The translations under genes were made by a program, and so were the position numbers. Below the pieces are notes generated by a model. That model ran no database searches. It saw only the letters and a list, made by a program, of their open reading frames with translations, and was not told the origin of the DNA. A DNA stretch of 64,000 nucleotides from Komagataeibacter saccharivorans (lineage in GTDB: Bacteria; Pseudomonadota; Alphaproteobacteria; Acetobacterales; Acetobacteraceae): the NCBI RefSeq assembly GCF_003207825.1, contig NZ_NKTY01000003.1, positions 62,001 to 126,000 of the forward strand. The letters run 5' to 3'. The stretch's first letter is position 1. The number at the start of each line of letters is the position of its first letter. This document shows positions 1-10,528 of this stretch, piece after piece.

Positions 1-763
1 CTTCGATCGCGGCGACAGTCGCGGCCAGCCTTTCGCTCAGCGCACGTACGGCAGGCGGCAGGTCGACCGCAGCCAGTTCCGCCAGCGCGCCACGCGCCGG
101 ACCCGCCGCATGCAGCAGGCGGATCAGCACCGGGGCCAGTTCACCGCCATGGCGGGCAACGGCGGCCGCGTCCTTGCGGTCCAGCGCGCGCATGAGCGTG
201 CCGCGCACCTGTCCGTCAAACCCGCCCGTATCCAGCAGCGCCGTGGTCAGGGAAGGCATGGTCAGGTCGAATGACACGCCACGCACCTGCAACGTGGCCA
301 GACATTCCGCGGCGATGGCGACGATTTCCGCATCCGCTTCAGGCCGGTCGGGACCGATCAGTTCGATACCGGCCTGCGAAATCTGGCGATCCCCCTCACC
401 CCGATTGCTGGCCATGAGGATACACGGCCCCGCATAGGCAAGACGCAGCGGACGCGGCACGTCCGGCAGCCGTGTTGCGGCAATGCGGGCGATCTGCGGT
501 GTCATGTCGGGACGCAGCGCCATCATGCGGCGTGTATCAGGGTCCATCAGCCGGAACGTCTGCTCCGCCACGGCAGAGCCCGAACCGGACAGCAGCGTTT
601 CCTCGAATTCCAGCAGGGGCGGCGTCACGCGGTCATAACCGTGGGCCGCGAACACGCGCATCAGCGTCTCGACACCGGCGGCCTCGGCTTCAGCCTCGGG
701 GGGGAGCCTGTCCACGAAACCGGCGGGCAGCAGCGCGGGATTGAACGGCGGATCATCAGTCAT
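1..763 (-). CDS. hisZ: ATP phosphoribosyltransferase regulatory subunit HisZ (3' end outside window)
   Basis: HisZ is the catalytically inactive histidyl-tRNA-synthetase-like subunit that activates short-form HisG in the first step of histidine synthesis. Translating the minus strand from the ATG at 763 gives MTDDPPFNPALLPAGF, then a class II synthetase-like core with PPLLEFEE, the motif 2-like stretch FRLMDPDTRRMMALRPDMTPQIAR and YAGPCILMA. The reading frame stays open to the window edge, so about 254 residues are visible and the C-terminus is missing. It lies 74 bases downstream of serC on the same strand, so co-transcription is likely. A true histidyl-tRNA synthetase is less likely because the N-terminal motifs fit HisZ better. 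Confidence 0.88.
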   Translation of the reverse strand, partial: MTDDPPFNPALLPAGFVDRLPPEAEAEAAGVETLMRVFAAHGYDRVTPPLLEFEETLLSGSGSAVAEQTFRLMDPDTRRMMALRPDMTPQIARIAATRLPDVPRPLRLAYAGPCILMASNRGEGDRQISQAGIELIGPDRPEADAEIVAIAAECLATLQVRGVSFDLTMPSLTTALLDTGGFDGQVRGTLMRALDRKDAAAVARHGGELAPVLIRLLHAAGPARGALAELAAVDLPPAVRALSERLAATVAAIE

Positions 764-837
764 ATCGGGGGCCTATCGTGCTGCACCCTGCCCGGCCAGC
801 GGCGGACAGGGTGGAGAGGACATGGAAGCGGATGGCT

Positions 838-2019
838 TCAGGCGTGCTGGGGGCAGACCTGTGCGTAGGCCCAGTCAAGCCACGGCAGCACGGCACGCAG
901 GTCGGATGCCTCCACCGTCGCACCACCCCACAGCCGCAGGCCCGGCGGCGCATCACGGTAGCTGCCCACATCAAGCGCCACACCTTCCTGCCCCAGCAGG
1001 GAGACGATCTTCTTCGCCGCCGCCGTCTGGCCCGCATGGTCCAGCGCGGTAAACCACGGCGCCACGATACGCAGGCAGATGGCGGTGCTGGAACGGTGCG
1101 CGGGATTGGTCGCAAGGAACTGCGCCCAGTCGGACTTTTCTTCCCATTCGGCTATGGCGGCAAGGTTGGCTTCGCTGCGCGCGATCAGCCCCTTCAGCCC
1201 GCCAACGCTTTCGGCCCATTTCAGGCCGTCAAGCGCGTCTTCCACACACAGCATGGACGGGGTGTTGATGGTGTCGCCACGGAAGATGCCGTCAATCAGC
1301 CCCTTGCTGTTGGTCAGGCGGAAGATCTTGGGCAGGGCACGCGGCGCGGGCGTTGAAACCAGTCGTTCAACCGCGCGTGGCGACAGGGCCAGCATGCCGT
1401 GCGCGGCCTCACCACCAAGCACTTTCTGCCACGACCACGTCACCACATCCAGCCTGTCCCATGGCAGGTCCATGGCGAAGGCGGCGGATGTGGCATCACA
1501 GATCACCAGCCCGTCGCGCTGCGCGGAAATGGCGGCGTCATAGGGCAGGCGCGCGCCCGATGTCGTGCCGTTCCAGGTCAGCACCACGTCGCGCGCCCAG
1601 TCGACCTGCGCCAGATCGGGGATTTCGCCGTAATCCGCTTTCAGCACGCGGGCATCGGCCAGTCTGAGCTGGGCAATGATGTCATTGGCCCATGTAGCGG
1701 AAAAGCTTTCGAACGCCAGCACATCCACCGGACGCGTGCCGAGGATGGACCACAGCACCATTTCCACCGCACCCGTATCCGATGCGGGCACGATGCCCAG
1801 AACCCAGTCATCCGGCATGCCCAGCAGCGCCTTCGAGCGCGTGATGACATCATTCAGGCGCGCGCGGCCTTCCGTCGAACGGTGCGAGCGCCCCACCAGC
1901 GCATCGGACAGGGCGGAAAGCGACCAGCCCGGGCGCTTGGCGCACGGCCCGGAAGAAAAGCACGGATTGGCAGGCCGTGCGGACGGCTTGGCAGTAAGGG
2001 GTTCAGGCAAGGGAGACAC
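838..2019 (-). CDS. serC: Phosphoserine aminotransferase
   Basis: This PLP enzyme converts 3-phosphohydroxypyruvate and glutamate to phosphoserine and 2-oxoglutarate in cytosolic serine synthesis. The 393-residue product has the long alphaproteobacterial SerC form: an N-terminal [13 protein letters not shown], a GRSHRS substrate loop and the cofactor lysine in [13 protein letters not shown]. The start is GTG at 2019, because no ATG lies before the conserved N-terminus; AGGAC sits very close upstream. The gene begins 55 bases after a tRNA-Leu read in the same direction and precedes hisZ, so tRNA, serC and hisZ may share a transcript. Confidence 0.93.
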   Translation of the reverse strand: MSPLPEPLTAKPSARPANPCFSSGPCAKRPGWSLSALSDALVGRSHRSTEGRARLNDVITRSKALLGMPDDWVLGIVPASDTGAVEMVLWSILGTRPVDVLAFESFSATWANDIIAQLRLADARVLKADYGEIPDLAQVDWARDVVLTWNGTTSGARLPYDAAISAQRDGLVICDATSAAFAMDLPWDRLDVVTWSWQKVLGGEAAHGMLALSPRAVERLVSTPAPRALPKIFRLTNSKGLIDGIFRGDTINTPSMLCVEDALDGLKWAESVGGLKGLIARSEANLAAIAEWEEKSDWAQFLATNPAHRSSTAICLRIVAPWFTALDHAGQTAAAKKIVSLLGQEGVALDVGSYRDAPPGLRLWGGATVEASDLRAVLPWLDWAYAQVCPQHA

Positions 2020-2074
2020 GTCCTGTTCGCGACACGGGCAAAAGGGGGCGACACCGCGCGCCGGTGCGCCAGAC

Positions 2075-2158
2075 TGGTACGAGAGAGGGGATTCGAACCC
2101 CTATGCCTTTCGGCGGTCGATTTTGAGTCGACTACGTCTACCATTCCGTCACTCTCGC
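2075..2158 (-). tRNA. tRNA-Leu (anticodon CAA)
   Basis: Read on the minus strand, the 84-base gene has a 7-bp acceptor stem (GCGAGAG with CTCTCGT, first pair G-U), an anticodon stem GTCGA/TCGAC enclosing the 7-base loop CTCAAAA, and therefore anticodon CAA. A long variable arm (CGCCGAAAGGC) marks a class II tRNA. The T arm is AGGGG-TTCGAAT-CCCCT. CCA is genomically encoded. Anticodon CAA plus the long variable arm gives leucine. Confidence 0.95.
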
Positions 2159-2231
2159 ATACAGGCAACCCGCCCGGAGAGGACGGAATGCCACGGCAAT
2201 CGGTCCAGGGACGTCTTGCGGACCCGCTATA

Positions 2232-3167
2232 TCACACGGGCGGCGGCGGTTCCAGCCCAAGCATAAGCGCCACATTCTGCAACGCGGCACCCGAAGCCCC
2301 CTTGCCCAGATTGTCCAGACGAGCGGTCAGCACGGCCTGTCGCATCGTGTCGTCACCATGCACGCGCAATTCCATCCGGTCGGTCCCGGCCAGTGTATCG
2401 GCCACCAGTTTGGCGCAGGGATCGTTCACGGTAATCCGGTCCGATCCCCTGTAATGGGCCGCAAGGGCTTCATGCAGGTCGGCAATGCGGACCTGACCGG
2501 GCAACCGGTCCAGATGCAGCGGCACCGACACGATCATGCCCTGCGGGAAATGCCCGACGGAGGGTACGAAAACCGGCGCATGCGCAAGCCCGGTATAGGC
2601 CATCATTTCAGGCACGTGCTTGTGCCCAAGCCCCAGCCCGTACAGTTCGAAGGCCGGTCCGCCGTCACGCTCATGCGCCTCGATCATGCTGCGGCCACCA
2701 CCGCTGTACCCGCTGACGGCATTGACGCTTACCGGGTAGTCCGCAGGCACCAGCCCCGCTGCAATCAGCGGGCGCAGCAGAGCGATCATGCCGGTGGGGT
2801 AACAGCCGGGGTTCGATACCCGCGCCGCAGCACGGATGGCGGCAGGCTGGCCTGCATCCATTTCGGGAAAACCGTAAACCCATGCCGGATCGGTCCGGAA
2901 CGCCGTGCTGGCGTCCAGCACGCGGGGGGCATCAGCCCCCATTTCATCGGCCATCGCCACGGCTTCGCGTGCCGCCGCATCGGGCAGGCACAGGATGACG
3001 ACATCGACCGACGCCATCATGTCCCGCCGCGCCTGCGGGTCCTTGCGCCGTTCGGGATCAATGGAACGCAGCGTGACCGGCAGGTGCTTCAGGCGGTTAC
3101 GGATACCCAGCCCGGTTGTCCCTGCCTCACCATCGATAAAGACCGCTGCCTGTGCGTCGCTGCTCAT
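2232..3167 (-). CDS. argC: N-acetyl-gamma-glutamyl-phosphate reductase (type 2 ArgC)
   Basis: ArgC reduces N-acetylglutamyl phosphate to the semialdehyde with NADPH, the third step of arginine synthesis. The 311-residue product matches the short type 2 form. It has an N-terminal [13 protein letters not shown] nucleotide-binding stretch and the catalytic cysteine in SNPGCYPTG. The ATG at 3167 (MSSDAQAA) was chosen because it begins just before the conserved N-terminus; the open frame runs upstream to 3371 but that part is not family-like. The gene faces away from mazG and is followed by tRNA-Leu. Confidence 0.93.
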   Translation of the reverse strand: MSSDAQAAVFIDGEAGTTGLGIRNRLKHLPVTLRSIDPERRKDPQARRDMMASVDVVILCLPDAAAREAVAMADEMGADAPRVLDASTAFRTDPAWVYGFPEMDAGQPAAIRAAARVSNPGCYPTGMIALLRPLIAAGLVPADYPVSVNAVSGYSGGGRSMIEAHERDGGPAFELYGLGLGHKHVPEMMAYTGLAHAPVFVPSVGHFPQGMIVSVPLHLDRLPGQVRIADLHEALAAHYRGSDRITVNDPCAKLVADTLAGTDRMELRVHGDDTMRQAVLTARLDNLGKGASGAALQNVALMLGLEPPPPV

Positions 3168-3264
3168 GTTCCATGCGTCCCGATAAAAACTTTCCGCCCA
3201 CGCGGTGGCCGATCTATACAAAACCTGCGCAAGACCGCAACCAAAACAGGCAGGAAACCACCCC

Positions 3265-4062
3265 ATGCACGATGCCCCGACCGCCCTGCAACGTCTGCTG
3301 GACATCATGGCCCGCCTGCGTGACCCGCAGACCGGCTGCCCGTGGGACAAGGCCCAGAACTTCGCCACCATAGCGCCCTACAGCATCGAAGAAGCCTATG
3401 AAGTGGCGGACACCATCGCGCGTGAGGACTGGGACAGCCTGCCCGATGAACTGGGCGACCTGCTGCTGCAGGTGGTCTATCACGCGCAGATGGCCGATGA
3501 GCAGGGCCTGTTCGATTTCGCCACCGTCGCCCGGATGATCGGCGACAAGATGGTGCGCCGCCATCCCCATGTATTTGGCGACACCCCGGCCAGTGCGGGC
3601 CAGTGGGAAAACGGCAAGGCGCAGGAACGTCTGGCCCGCAACCGCGGCGGCACGCTGGATGATGTGCCCGTGGGGCTGCCCGCCCTGCTGCGCGCGCGCA
3701 AACTGTCGGCCCGCGCGGCACGCACCGGTTTCGACTGGGACACGGTGGGCGAAGTCGCGGCCAAGGTGGACGAGGAACTGGACGAACTGAAGGTCGAACT
3801 GGAATCGGGCGATCGGGAAAAGATATTCGACGAACTGGGCGATGTGCTGTTTACGCTGGCCACGCTGGCCCGCAAGCTGGACATGGACCCCGAAGCCTGC
3901 CTGCGTCAGGCAAACGCCAAGTTCACCCGCCGCTTCACCGCCATGGAACACGACATCATGGCGCGTGGCCTCAGCCTTGGGGATGTGGACGTAAAGACCA
4001 TGGAAGAAGGCTGGCAGGCGGTCAAACGCCGCGAACGCGCGGATATGATGCCCGAAAGCTGA
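3265..4062 (+). CDS. mazG: Nucleoside triphosphate pyrophosphohydrolase MazG
   Basis: MazG hydrolyses NTPs and dNTPs to monophosphates and pyrophosphate and serves as a house-cleaning enzyme. The 265-residue product has two MazG domains. The first contains [18 protein letters not shown] and the metal-binding [16 protein letters not shown]. The second contains [11 protein letters not shown] and [16 protein letters not shown]. The ATG at 3265 has AGGAAA upstream at about the right spacing, and the family N-terminus ([11 protein letters not shown]) follows at once. It is monocistronic here and convergent with the IMPase gene. In related genomes mazG is often close to hfq-hflX, as it is here. Confidence 0.94.
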   Translation: MHDAPTALQRLLDIMARLRDPQTGCPWDKAQNFATIAPYSIEEAYEVADTIAREDWDSLPDELGDLLLQVVYHAQMADEQGLFDFATVARMIGDKMVRRHPHVFGDTPASAGQWENGKAQERLARNRGGTLDDVPVGLPALLRARKLSARAARTGFDWDTVGEVAAKVDEELDELKVELESGDREKIFDELGDVLFTLATLARKLDMDPEACLRQANAKFTRRFTAMEHDIMARGLSLGDVDVKTMEEGWQAVKRRERADMMPES

Positions 4063-4201
4063 CCTGCCGCCCCCGGACATCGCGCTGGTAAAACCGTTTA
4101 CGCTGAAATCCCGCGGGGGACAGCCGGACCGTCCCGGCAATCCAGCGGCGATGCGCCTGCAATCCGTGGAGGAGAAAGCCGAGACTCACCCGGCGTATAT
4201 A

Positions 4202-5038
4202 TCAGGTAGGGCCGAACAGCAGGGCGTGCAGGGCGTGCCAGCTTTCCCTGTCCGGCGCATAAAGCAGGCCGCCGCCATGATTGGTCACACGGTAAGGCGT
4301 GCCATCGAACCGGGCGGCATAGCCGCCTGCTTCCGCATGGATCAGCCAGCCCGCCAGATGGTCCCATGGCAGGGTGCGGTTGAACAGCAGGAAATGGCAG
4401 CGCCCGTCCACCAGCATCAGATATTCATGCGCCGCACAGCGGAAATCCCATGATCCCGCCACCTTTGGCAGGTTTCGCGTCACGGCCTCCCGCACGGGCG
4501 CGGGCAGGTAGCGCCAGGAGGCATTGCCCGACATCTGCTGTGGCGGCACGGGGGGCGCAACGTGCAGGCGGCGTTCGCGGCCCCGCTGGTCATGCAGCCA
4601 TGCGCCATGTCCCCGCGCGGCCAGTACCGCGATGTCACAGACCGGATCGACAATCGCCCCGCCGATCACCTCGCCACCGGACAGGGCGGAGACCATGATC
4701 CCGAACAGCGGCACGCCCGCCGCGTAATTCGCCGTGCCATCAATCGGGTCAATCACGAAGGCAAGATCCGCCGACGCCAATCCGTCCAGCAGGGCAGGAT
4801 CGGCTGCCACCGCTTCCTCCCCCACCACCAGCGCACCGGGCCACGCGGCCTGCAGGGCGGCGGTCAGGTCCTGCTCGGTGGCCTCATCCGCTATGGTCAC
4901 GATATCCAGCGCACTGGTCTTGGTGCGGATGTCGGCACGGTCAAGACAGCGGAAATGGGGCATGACATGACGGTTCGCCGCCGCCCGCATCATGCCCACC
5001 ACAATGTGCATGTCCGCCAGTGTGATCCGTACCGTCAT
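4202..5038 (-). CDS. Inositol-monophosphatase-family phosphatase
   Basis: This is a Mg-dependent phosphomonoesterase of the IMPase fold. The 278-residue product shows the metal site motifs in order: GEEAVAADP, IDPIDGTANY and the C-terminal PWDHLAGWLIHAEAGG. The substrate cannot be told from sequence; inositol phosphate, histidinol phosphate (HisN-like) or another sugar phosphate are all possible. The ATG at 5038 was chosen because GGAGG lies five bases upstream. The gene is the last of the minus-strand run after hflX, with a 123-base gap. Confidence 0.85.
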   Translation of the reverse strand: MTVRITLADMHIVVGMMRAAANRHVMPHFRCLDRADIRTKTSALDIVTIADEATEQDLTAALQAAWPGALVVGEEAVAADPALLDGLASADLAFVIDPIDGTANYAAGVPLFGIMVSALSGGEVIGGAIVDPVCDIAVLAARGHGAWLHDQRGRERRLHVAPPVPPQQMSGNASWRYLPAPVREAVTRNLPKVAGSWDFRCAAHEYLMLVDGRCHFLLFNRTLPWDHLAGWLIHAEAGGYAARFDGTPYRVTNHGGGLLYAPDRESWHALHALLFGPT

Positions 5039-5161
5039 TGCCACCTCCGTTATGCGTGTCAGTTCGCGGCCACCCATCCATGCACCCGCAGCAGTGGATT
5101 TTCCACCCCGCCCCGGTCACACCCCGGTCATCGCACTCCGCTCATCGCACGCCGGAACCGG

Positions 5162-6475
5162 CTACGAAGGCTGCATGCACGTCACGACATCACCGAACTG
5201 CATTTCGAACCGCGCGCGATTGGCAGGGGATACACGAACGGTCATGTCAGTGCCGTCCTCTCCGTCCGTCCGGGCGATGACTTCCCCATGTTCGTGCAGC
5301 CATGCCATGGCGGCGCCCTGGGTCAGCGGCACACGGTAGGCGACGACTTCCATCGCCCGCGTCATGCGCTCGTCAATCGCGGCCAGCAGGTCAGGCAGGC
5401 CATCGCCAGTGATGGCGGAAATGACCACATTGCCCGGCCGGGCGCCCACCGCATCACGCCCGCCCACCAGATCGGCCTTGTTCAGCACCTCGATCACGCG
5501 GGACTGCCAGTCCTGTTCGATCGTGCCGGTGCGGGCCATGCCTTCAAGCACCTCGATCACATCATTGCGCTGGGATACGCTGTCCGGATGGGCGACATCG
5601 CGCACATGCAGGATGATGTCCGCTTCCGCCACCTCTTCCAGCGTGGCGCGGAAGGCTGCGATCAGTTCGGTCGGCAGGTCGCTTATGAAGCCAACCGTAT
5701 CGGACAGGATCACCCGCCGACCCGATGGAAGCTGGATGCTGCGCATGGTGGGATCGAGCGTGGCGAAAAGCTGGTCCTGCGCATATACGCTGGCCCCGGT
5801 CAGCGCGTTGAACAGGGTGGACTTGCCCGCATTGGTGTAACCGACAAGGGCCACGATGGGGAACGGCACGCGCCTACGGGCCTGCCGGTGCAGGCCGCGG
5901 GTGCGGCGGACCTGCTCAAGCTCGCGCTTGAGGCGCACGATCCGGTCCCCGATCATGCGGCGGTCGGCCTCGATCTGGGTTTCACCGGGACCGCCAAGGA
6001 AGCCGAAGCCACCGCGCTGGCGTTCAAGATGGGTCCATGTCCGCACAAGGCGGCTGCGCTGGTATTCCAGATGCGCCAGTTCGACCTGCAGCGTGCCTTC
6101 GCGCGTGGCGGCGCGTTCGCCAAAGATATCAAGGATCAGCGCGGTCCGGTCGATCACCTTGCACCCAAGCGCGCGCTCAAGGTTACGCTGCTGCACGGGC
6201 GTCAGGCGGGAATCGATGATGACAACCTTGATGTTGTCCGCCTGGACCGTTTCCTTGAGTGATTCAACCTGTCCGCCCCCCAGCAGGGTGGCGGGCCTGC
6301 GCGCACGCAGCAGCAGCACGGCCTGACAGACGATCACCAGCCCGATGGAGGCGGCCAGACCGACCGCTTCCTCCAGCCGCGCTTCGGCGGCGCGGGCATC
6401 ATCATGCCGGTCGGGACGTTCCCACGGCAGGATGACGGCCGCGCGCGTGGCAGATGACGGCACCACCGCCGTCAC
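5162..6475 (-). CDS. hflX: GTPase HflX
   Basis: HflX is a ribosome-associated GTPase that splits or rescues stalled 70S ribosomes under stress. The 437-residue product has the N-terminal HflX domain ([25 protein letters not shown]), the coiled linker with [12 protein letters not shown], and a G domain with G1 [10 protein letters not shown]3 DTVGFI and G4 NKAD. Its start overlaps the end of hfq by four bases (ATGA), the usual hfq-hflX arrangement, which implies translational coupling. Confidence 0.95.
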   Translation of the reverse strand: MTAVVPSSATRAAVILPWERPDRHDDARAAEARLEEAVGLAASIGLVIVCQAVLLLRARRPATLLGGGQVESLKETVQADNIKVVIIDSRLTPVQQRNLERALGCKVIDRTALILDIFGERAATREGTLQVELAHLEYQRSRLVRTWTHLERQRGGFGFLGGPGETQIEADRRMIGDRIVRLKRELEQVRRTRGLHRQARRRVPFPIVALVGYTNAGKSTLFNALTGASVYAQDQLFATLDPTMRSIQLPSGRRVILSDTVGFISDLPTELIAAFRATLEEVAEADIILHVRDVAHPDSVSQRNDVIEVLEGMARTGTIEQDWQSRVIEVLNKADLVGGRDAVGARPGNVVISAITGDGLPDLLAAIDERMTRAMEVVAYRVPLTQGAAMAWLHEHGEVIARTDGEDGTDMTVRVSPANRARFEMQFGDVVTCMQPS

Positions 6476-6756
6476 GACAGGCTGCCATCCGTTACTGCGT
6501 GATCTTCCGCCCCGCTGCTTTCGGCGGGCGGTTCGAACAGGCTGACCGGTGTCGCGGGCATGACCGTGCTGATCGCATGCTTGTAGACAAGCTGCGTATG
6601 CCCGTCGCGCCGCAGCAGGACGGAGAAATTGTCAAACCAGGTGATGATGCCCTGAAGCTTGACACCGTTTACGAGAAAAATGGTGACCGGCGTTTTCGAC
6701 CGGCGGACGTGGTTGAGAAACACGTCCTGTACATTCTGGGAAGGTTCTTTTGCCAC
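6472..6756 (-). CDS. hfq: RNA-binding protein Hfq
   Basis: Hfq is the hexameric Sm-like RNA chaperone that pairs small RNAs with mRNAs. The 94-residue protein has the Sm1 part ([37 protein letters not shown]) and the Sm2 signature YKHAIST. A short acidic tail follows. The start is GTG at 6756, with AAGG about eight bases upstream. It lies between ntrX and hflX and overlaps hflX by four bases. The 127-base gap after ntrX leaves room for its own promoter. Confidence 0.97.
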   Translation of the reverse strand: MAKEPSQNVQDVFLNHVRRSKTPVTIFLVNGVKLQGIITWFDNFSVLLRRDGHTQLVYKHAISTVMPATPVSLFEPPAESSGAEDHAVTDGSLS

Positions 6757-6883
6757 GGGCAGGGCCTTACTTGATTACTTGTTGGGCGGGTTTACACGGC
6801 ACAGTCTCGTGTCATGCTACGGCGTTGCCACCGTCCGTATCACAGTTCGTTGTGTAGCAGTCATGGGTGCACGGGGCAAAAAT

Positions 6884-8275
6884 TCATCCGGCGTTACGAT
6901 CCTCGGATGTGACGCCAAGCTGCTTGAGCTTGCGGTGCAGCGCACTGCGTTCCATCCCGACAAATCCGGCGGTACGGCTGATATTTCCCCCAAAGCGCAG
7001 AAGCTGCGCCTGCAGGTACTGGGTCTCGAACAGGTCGCGCGCCTCCCTCAGGGGCAGGCTCATCACATCCTCGTCAGAATCGAACTTGAGCAGCGCGGGC
7101 GCCCCTTCCCCCACCGTGGACGGCAGCATGTCCGCCCGGATGGGATCGCCGCTGTTGCCCGGCATCATAATGAGCAGCCGCTCCATAAGGTTGCGCAGTT
7201 CGCGCACGTTCCCCGGCCATTCATAACTCTGCAACGCGGCAATCGCATCGCCCGACAGTTCACGCATGGGCAGACCGGCATTTTCCGCCGCACGGTCAAG
7301 GAACATGCGCGCAAGTTCGGGTATGTCCTCGCGCCGTTCCCGCAGGCTGGGAATCCGCAGCGGCACGACGGCCAGACGGTAGTACAGATCCTCCCGGAAA
7401 CGCCCCAGCGCGATTTCGGACTGCAGGTCCCGGTTCGTGGTGGCCAGCACGCGCACATCCACCTTGACCCGCCGCGCGCCGCCGAGGCGCTCGAACGTCT
7501 GGTCCTGAAGGGCGCGGACGATCTTGCCCTGCGTTTCCAGCGGCATGTCCGACACTTCATCCAGCAGCAGCGTGCCCCCATGGGCGCGTTCCAGCACGCC
7601 CGTGCGGCGGCCCGTACCGTTTTCCCCGCCTTCGATGCCGAACAGTTCCTCCTCGAACCGGCCGGGGGCGAGGGTGGCGCAGTTGAGCGCGATGAACGGC
7701 CCTTCCGCCCGGCGGGAACTGGCATGGATCATCCGCGCCGCGATTTCCTTGCCCGTGCCCGCCGCGCCGGAGATCAGGACGCGCGAACCAGTGGGGGCCA
7801 CGCGGTCGATCTGGTTGCGTACGGCGACTATGGCCGCACTGCGCCCCTCCAGCACGGTGCCGGAGCCCGCGCGCAGGCGCAGTTCCGCATTTTCGCGCGC
7901 AAGACGGGAGGCTTCCAGCGCGCGGCGCACGACCACAAGCAGCCGGTCGGCCTGAAAGGGTTTTTCGATAAAGTCGTACGCCCCGTGCTGAAGGGCGGCA
8001 ACCGCCGTCTCGATCGTGCCGTGGCCCGATATCATGATGACGGGAACGGACGGTTCTTCCTTGTGCAGGACATTGAGGATGCCAAGCCCGTCCAGCCGCG
8101 ACCCCTGAAGCCAGACATCGAGCACCACAAGCGAGGGACGACGTTCCCGGAAGGCGGCAATGGCGGAATCGGAATCCCCGGCCAGCCGGGTCTCGTATCC
8201 TTCATCGGCCAGAATACCCTCGATAAGGAGCCGAATATCCGGCTCGTCATCAACGATCAGGATTTCATGCCCCAT
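6884..8275 (-). CDS. ntrX: Response regulator NtrX
   Basis: NtrX is the partner of the sensor NtrY in nitrogen, redox and envelope control in alphaproteobacteria. The 463-residue protein has a receiver domain with the phospho-Asp in VVLDVW, an AAA+ domain with Walker A GAAGTGKE and Walker B GTLLLDEVSDM, and a Fis-type C-terminal helix-turn-helix (NISRTAGFVGMERSALHRKL). The sigma-54 contact loop GAFTGA is missing and is replaced by GIEGGENGTGRRTG, as is typical of alphaproteobacterial NtrX. Direct sigma-54 activation is therefore unlikely. It overlaps ntrY by 11 bases. Confidence 0.94.
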   Translation of the reverse strand: MGHEILIVDDEPDIRLLIEGILADEGYETRLAGDSDSAIAAFRERRPSLVVLDVWLQGSRLDGLGILNVLHKEEPSVPVIMISGHGTIETAVAALQHGAYDFIEKPFQADRLLVVVRRALEASRLARENAELRLRAGSGTVLEGRSAAIVAVRNQIDRVAPTGSRVLISGAAGTGKEIAARMIHASSRRAEGPFIALNCATLAPGRFEEELFGIEGGENGTGRRTGVLERAHGGTLLLDEVSDMPLETQGKIVRALQDQTFERLGGARRVKVDVRVLATTNRDLQSEIALGRFREDLYYRLAVVPLRIPSLRERREDIPELARMFLDRAAENAGLPMRELSGDAIAALQSYEWPGNVRELRNLMERLLIMMPGNSGDPIRADMLPSTVGEGAPALLKFDSDEDVMSLPLREARDLFETQYLQAQLLRFGGNISRTAGFVGMERSALHRKLKQLGVTSEDRNAG

Positions 8276-10526
8276 GGTCGTCCTTTATCGGCAAAATCAA
8301 CGTCGACACAGCTCCCCTGCCCCCGGCGCGGTCCTCAAGCCCGATGCTACCGCCATGATCTTCAAGAATTTTCTTGACGATCGCAAGACCAAGCCCCGTG
8401 CCCTTGGGCTTGTGCGTCACATATGGCTCGGTCAGTCGGGCGCGATCCTCAACCGGCAGCCCGATTCCGTCATCCGCGATTGCGAGCACGACATTCGGGC
8501 CTTCATGTTCCAATGTAATACGGATCGTGCCGATCACGCCATCCCCGCCCGATGCGGCGGCACCGGCGCGCATGGCGATGGCGTCCGCCGCGTTCTGCAG
8601 CAGGTTCGTCAGCGCCTGCCCCACCAGCCTGCGGTCGCAGTTCACCAGCGGCCCGCGATCGGGCAGCGTCGCCTCGTAGATGATTTCGGGATGGGCGTTG
8701 CGTTGCAGGATCAGGGCCTCGCGCACGATGCGTGACAGGTCTTCCACCCGCATCACGGGCTGCGGCATCCGCGCGAACGCGGAAAATTCATCCACCATCC
8801 GCCCGATATCGCCCACATGGCGGATGATCGTATCCACGCACTGGGCAAAGGTATCGGGATCGGAGGCGATTTCACGCAGGAAGCGCCGCTTGAGCCGTTC
8901 GGCGGCAAGCTGGATGGGGGTGAGCGGGTTCTTGATCTCATGCGCGATGCGGCGCGCGACATCCGCCCATGCCGCCTTGCGCTGCGCAACCTGCAGGGCT
9001 GTTATGTCATCAAAGGTGACCACATAACCGTCAGCGAAATCGCCGGTCACGGTGCTCTGCATTTCCGCGCCGATTCGCACCAGCAGCGTGCTGGCACGCC
9101 CACCGGCCAGCACGTTGACTTCCCCCGTCAGTTCCCGCGCGCCGTCATGGGCGATGCGAGCCAGCATGTCGGCCAGTTCGGGCACCACGTCGATCAGGGG
9201 GCGACCGACGCATGCCGCCATGTCACGGTGCAGCAGCACGCTTGCGGCCCGGTTGGGCAGTTCGATCACACGATGCGAATCCAGCCCGATCACCCCGGCG
9301 GAAACGCCGGACAACACCGCTTCGGTAAAGCGGCGGCGTTCATTGATCTGGTTGGTGGCGTTGACCAGTTCGGCCCGCTGGGTCGCAAGCTGGGTGGTCA
9401 TGCGGTTGAAGGCGCGCGACAGGCTGGATACCTCGTCATCGCGATCGCCTTCGGGCACATTGCTGTCCAGATTGCCCTTGCTGACCCGTTCGGACGCCAG
9501 AATGAGCAGACGCAGGGGGCGCACGATCTGGTTGGCGAGCATGAGCCCGATCAGAATGGCCGTGGCCAGGACCAGAACCGCCACCAGCGCGAAGATCAGC
9601 ACGAAGGTGAACTGTATCTTCCCCCGGTTGCCGTTGAGGCGCTGGTAATCAGCCACCACCTGCTCGGTACGGTGCATGTGTTCGAGAATGGCGGGATCGA
9701 CCGGGCGGGCGATCATCAGCATGAGCGGCGGCGTATCGCCCAGCGTAACCACCGCGCGGACGGTTTTTTCATCCGCCGAATCAAGGATCGCGATTTCGTT
9801 GGTGCGCGCCATCAGCGTGGCGGCAGGCGGCGGCAGGTCCTTCAGGTTGGCCGCACGCCCCATCAGCCCGCCGGAAGCGACGACCGTGTTGGTAAACGGG
9901 TCATAGACCACGGCCACATCCAGTCCGCGCAGCGTGGCCTGCGAGTCCAGAACCTGCGACAGGGCATCGGAATCATGCAGCAGGTCGCCACCCGAACCCG
10001 CCAGCCCGTTCTGCGCACTGACAAGGTAATTCGCCAGCGAGAAGGCTTCCGTGCGGATATTGGCGTTATGTTCCTGCAGATAGCCGCGTGATGTCTCCAG
10101 CGCTTCGTTCAGCGCGGTATTCACCCGGTCGCTGAACCAGATCTGGATGCCGTAATGAAAGAATACGGCCGCGAACGTGCCCACGACGATCGTGGGGGCC
10201 ACCGCCACGATACCGAACAGCGTCACCAGCCGCACATGCAGCCGCGCGCCCGCCAGCCCGCTGCGGCGTTCAGCCAGCACACGCCCCACCTTTTCGGTCA
10301 GCGATGTCGCCAGCAGTAGCAGGACAAGGAAGTTCAGGACAAAGACCAGAGCCTGTATCTGCGGATGATGGGCCAGCGACCGGCCACCCGACAGCACCAC
10401 GAACGTCGCCACCCCCAGCACCAGCGCCAGCAGGACCAGAACCAGCGCCACATTGCGGCGCACCAGCATGTCCAGCATGCGACGCGCCAGACGGTAGGCG
10501 GCACCGGGACGGGGCGTGGCGTCCAT
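8265..10526 (-). CDS. ntrY: Sensor histidine kinase NtrY
   Basis: This 753-residue membrane kinase phosphorylates NtrX. N-terminal hydrophobic segments (VALVLVLLALVLGVATFVVL, then FVLNFLVLLLLA and LFGIVAVAPTIVVGTFAAVF) precede a periplasmic loop and a further segment near residues 305-330. A HAMP domain (RPLRLLILASERVSKGNLD), a PAS domain and the HisKA box HEIKNPLTPIQLAAERLKRR follow. The HATPase domain has N-box NLLQNAADAI and G-box GTGLGLAIVKKI. It starts two bases after the stop of ntrC and overlaps ntrX. Confidence 0.94.
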   Translation of the reverse strand: MDATPRPGAAYRLARRMLDMLVRRNVALVLVLLALVLGVATFVVLSGGRSLAHHPQIQALVFVLNFLVLLLLATSLTEKVGRVLAERRSGLAGARLHVRLVTLFGIVAVAPTIVVGTFAAVFFHYGIQIWFSDRVNTALNEALETSRGYLQEHNANIRTEAFSLANYLVSAQNGLAGSGGDLLHDSDALSQVLDSQATLRGLDVAVVYDPFTNTVVASGGLMGRAANLKDLPPPAATLMARTNEIAILDSADEKTVRAVVTLGDTPPLMLMIARPVDPAILEHMHRTEQVVADYQRLNGNRGKIQFTFVLIFALVAVLVLATAILIGLMLANQIVRPLRLLILASERVSKGNLDSNVPEGDRDDEVSSLSRAFNRMTTQLATQRAELVNATNQINERRRFTEAVLSGVSAGVIGLDSHRVIELPNRAASVLLHRDMAACVGRPLIDVVPELADMLARIAHDGARELTGEVNVLAGGRASTLLVRIGAEMQSTVTGDFADGYVVTFDDITALQVAQRKAAWADVARRIAHEIKNPLTPIQLAAERLKRRFLREIASDPDTFAQCVDTIIRHVGDIGRMVDEFSAFARMPQPVMRVEDLSRIVREALILQRNAHPEIIYEATLPDRGPLVNCDRRLVGQALTNLLQNAADAIAMRAGAAASGGDGVIGTIRITLEHEGPNVVLAIADDGIGLPVEDRARLTEPYVTHKPKGTGLGLAIVKKILEDHGGSIGLEDRAGGRGAVSTLILPIKDDHGA

Positions 10527-10528
10527 GG

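Noticed and set aside
4063-4201. Possible riboswitch-like sequence (GAGAAAGCCGAGACTCACC) in the gap after mazG
   Set aside because: It loosely resembles the 3' part of a cobalamin or TPP element, but the other conserved parts are missing. The next genes are convergent, so it has nothing to control.
4562-6262. 566-codon plus-strand ORF
   Set aside because: It lies antisense to hflX and the IMPase-family gene, which have clear family motifs. Its His/Arg/Gly-rich composition is what the reverse strand of GC-rich genes gives.
6659-8377. 572-codon plus-strand ORF
   Set aside because: Antisense shadow of ntrX and hfq, with no recognisable domain.
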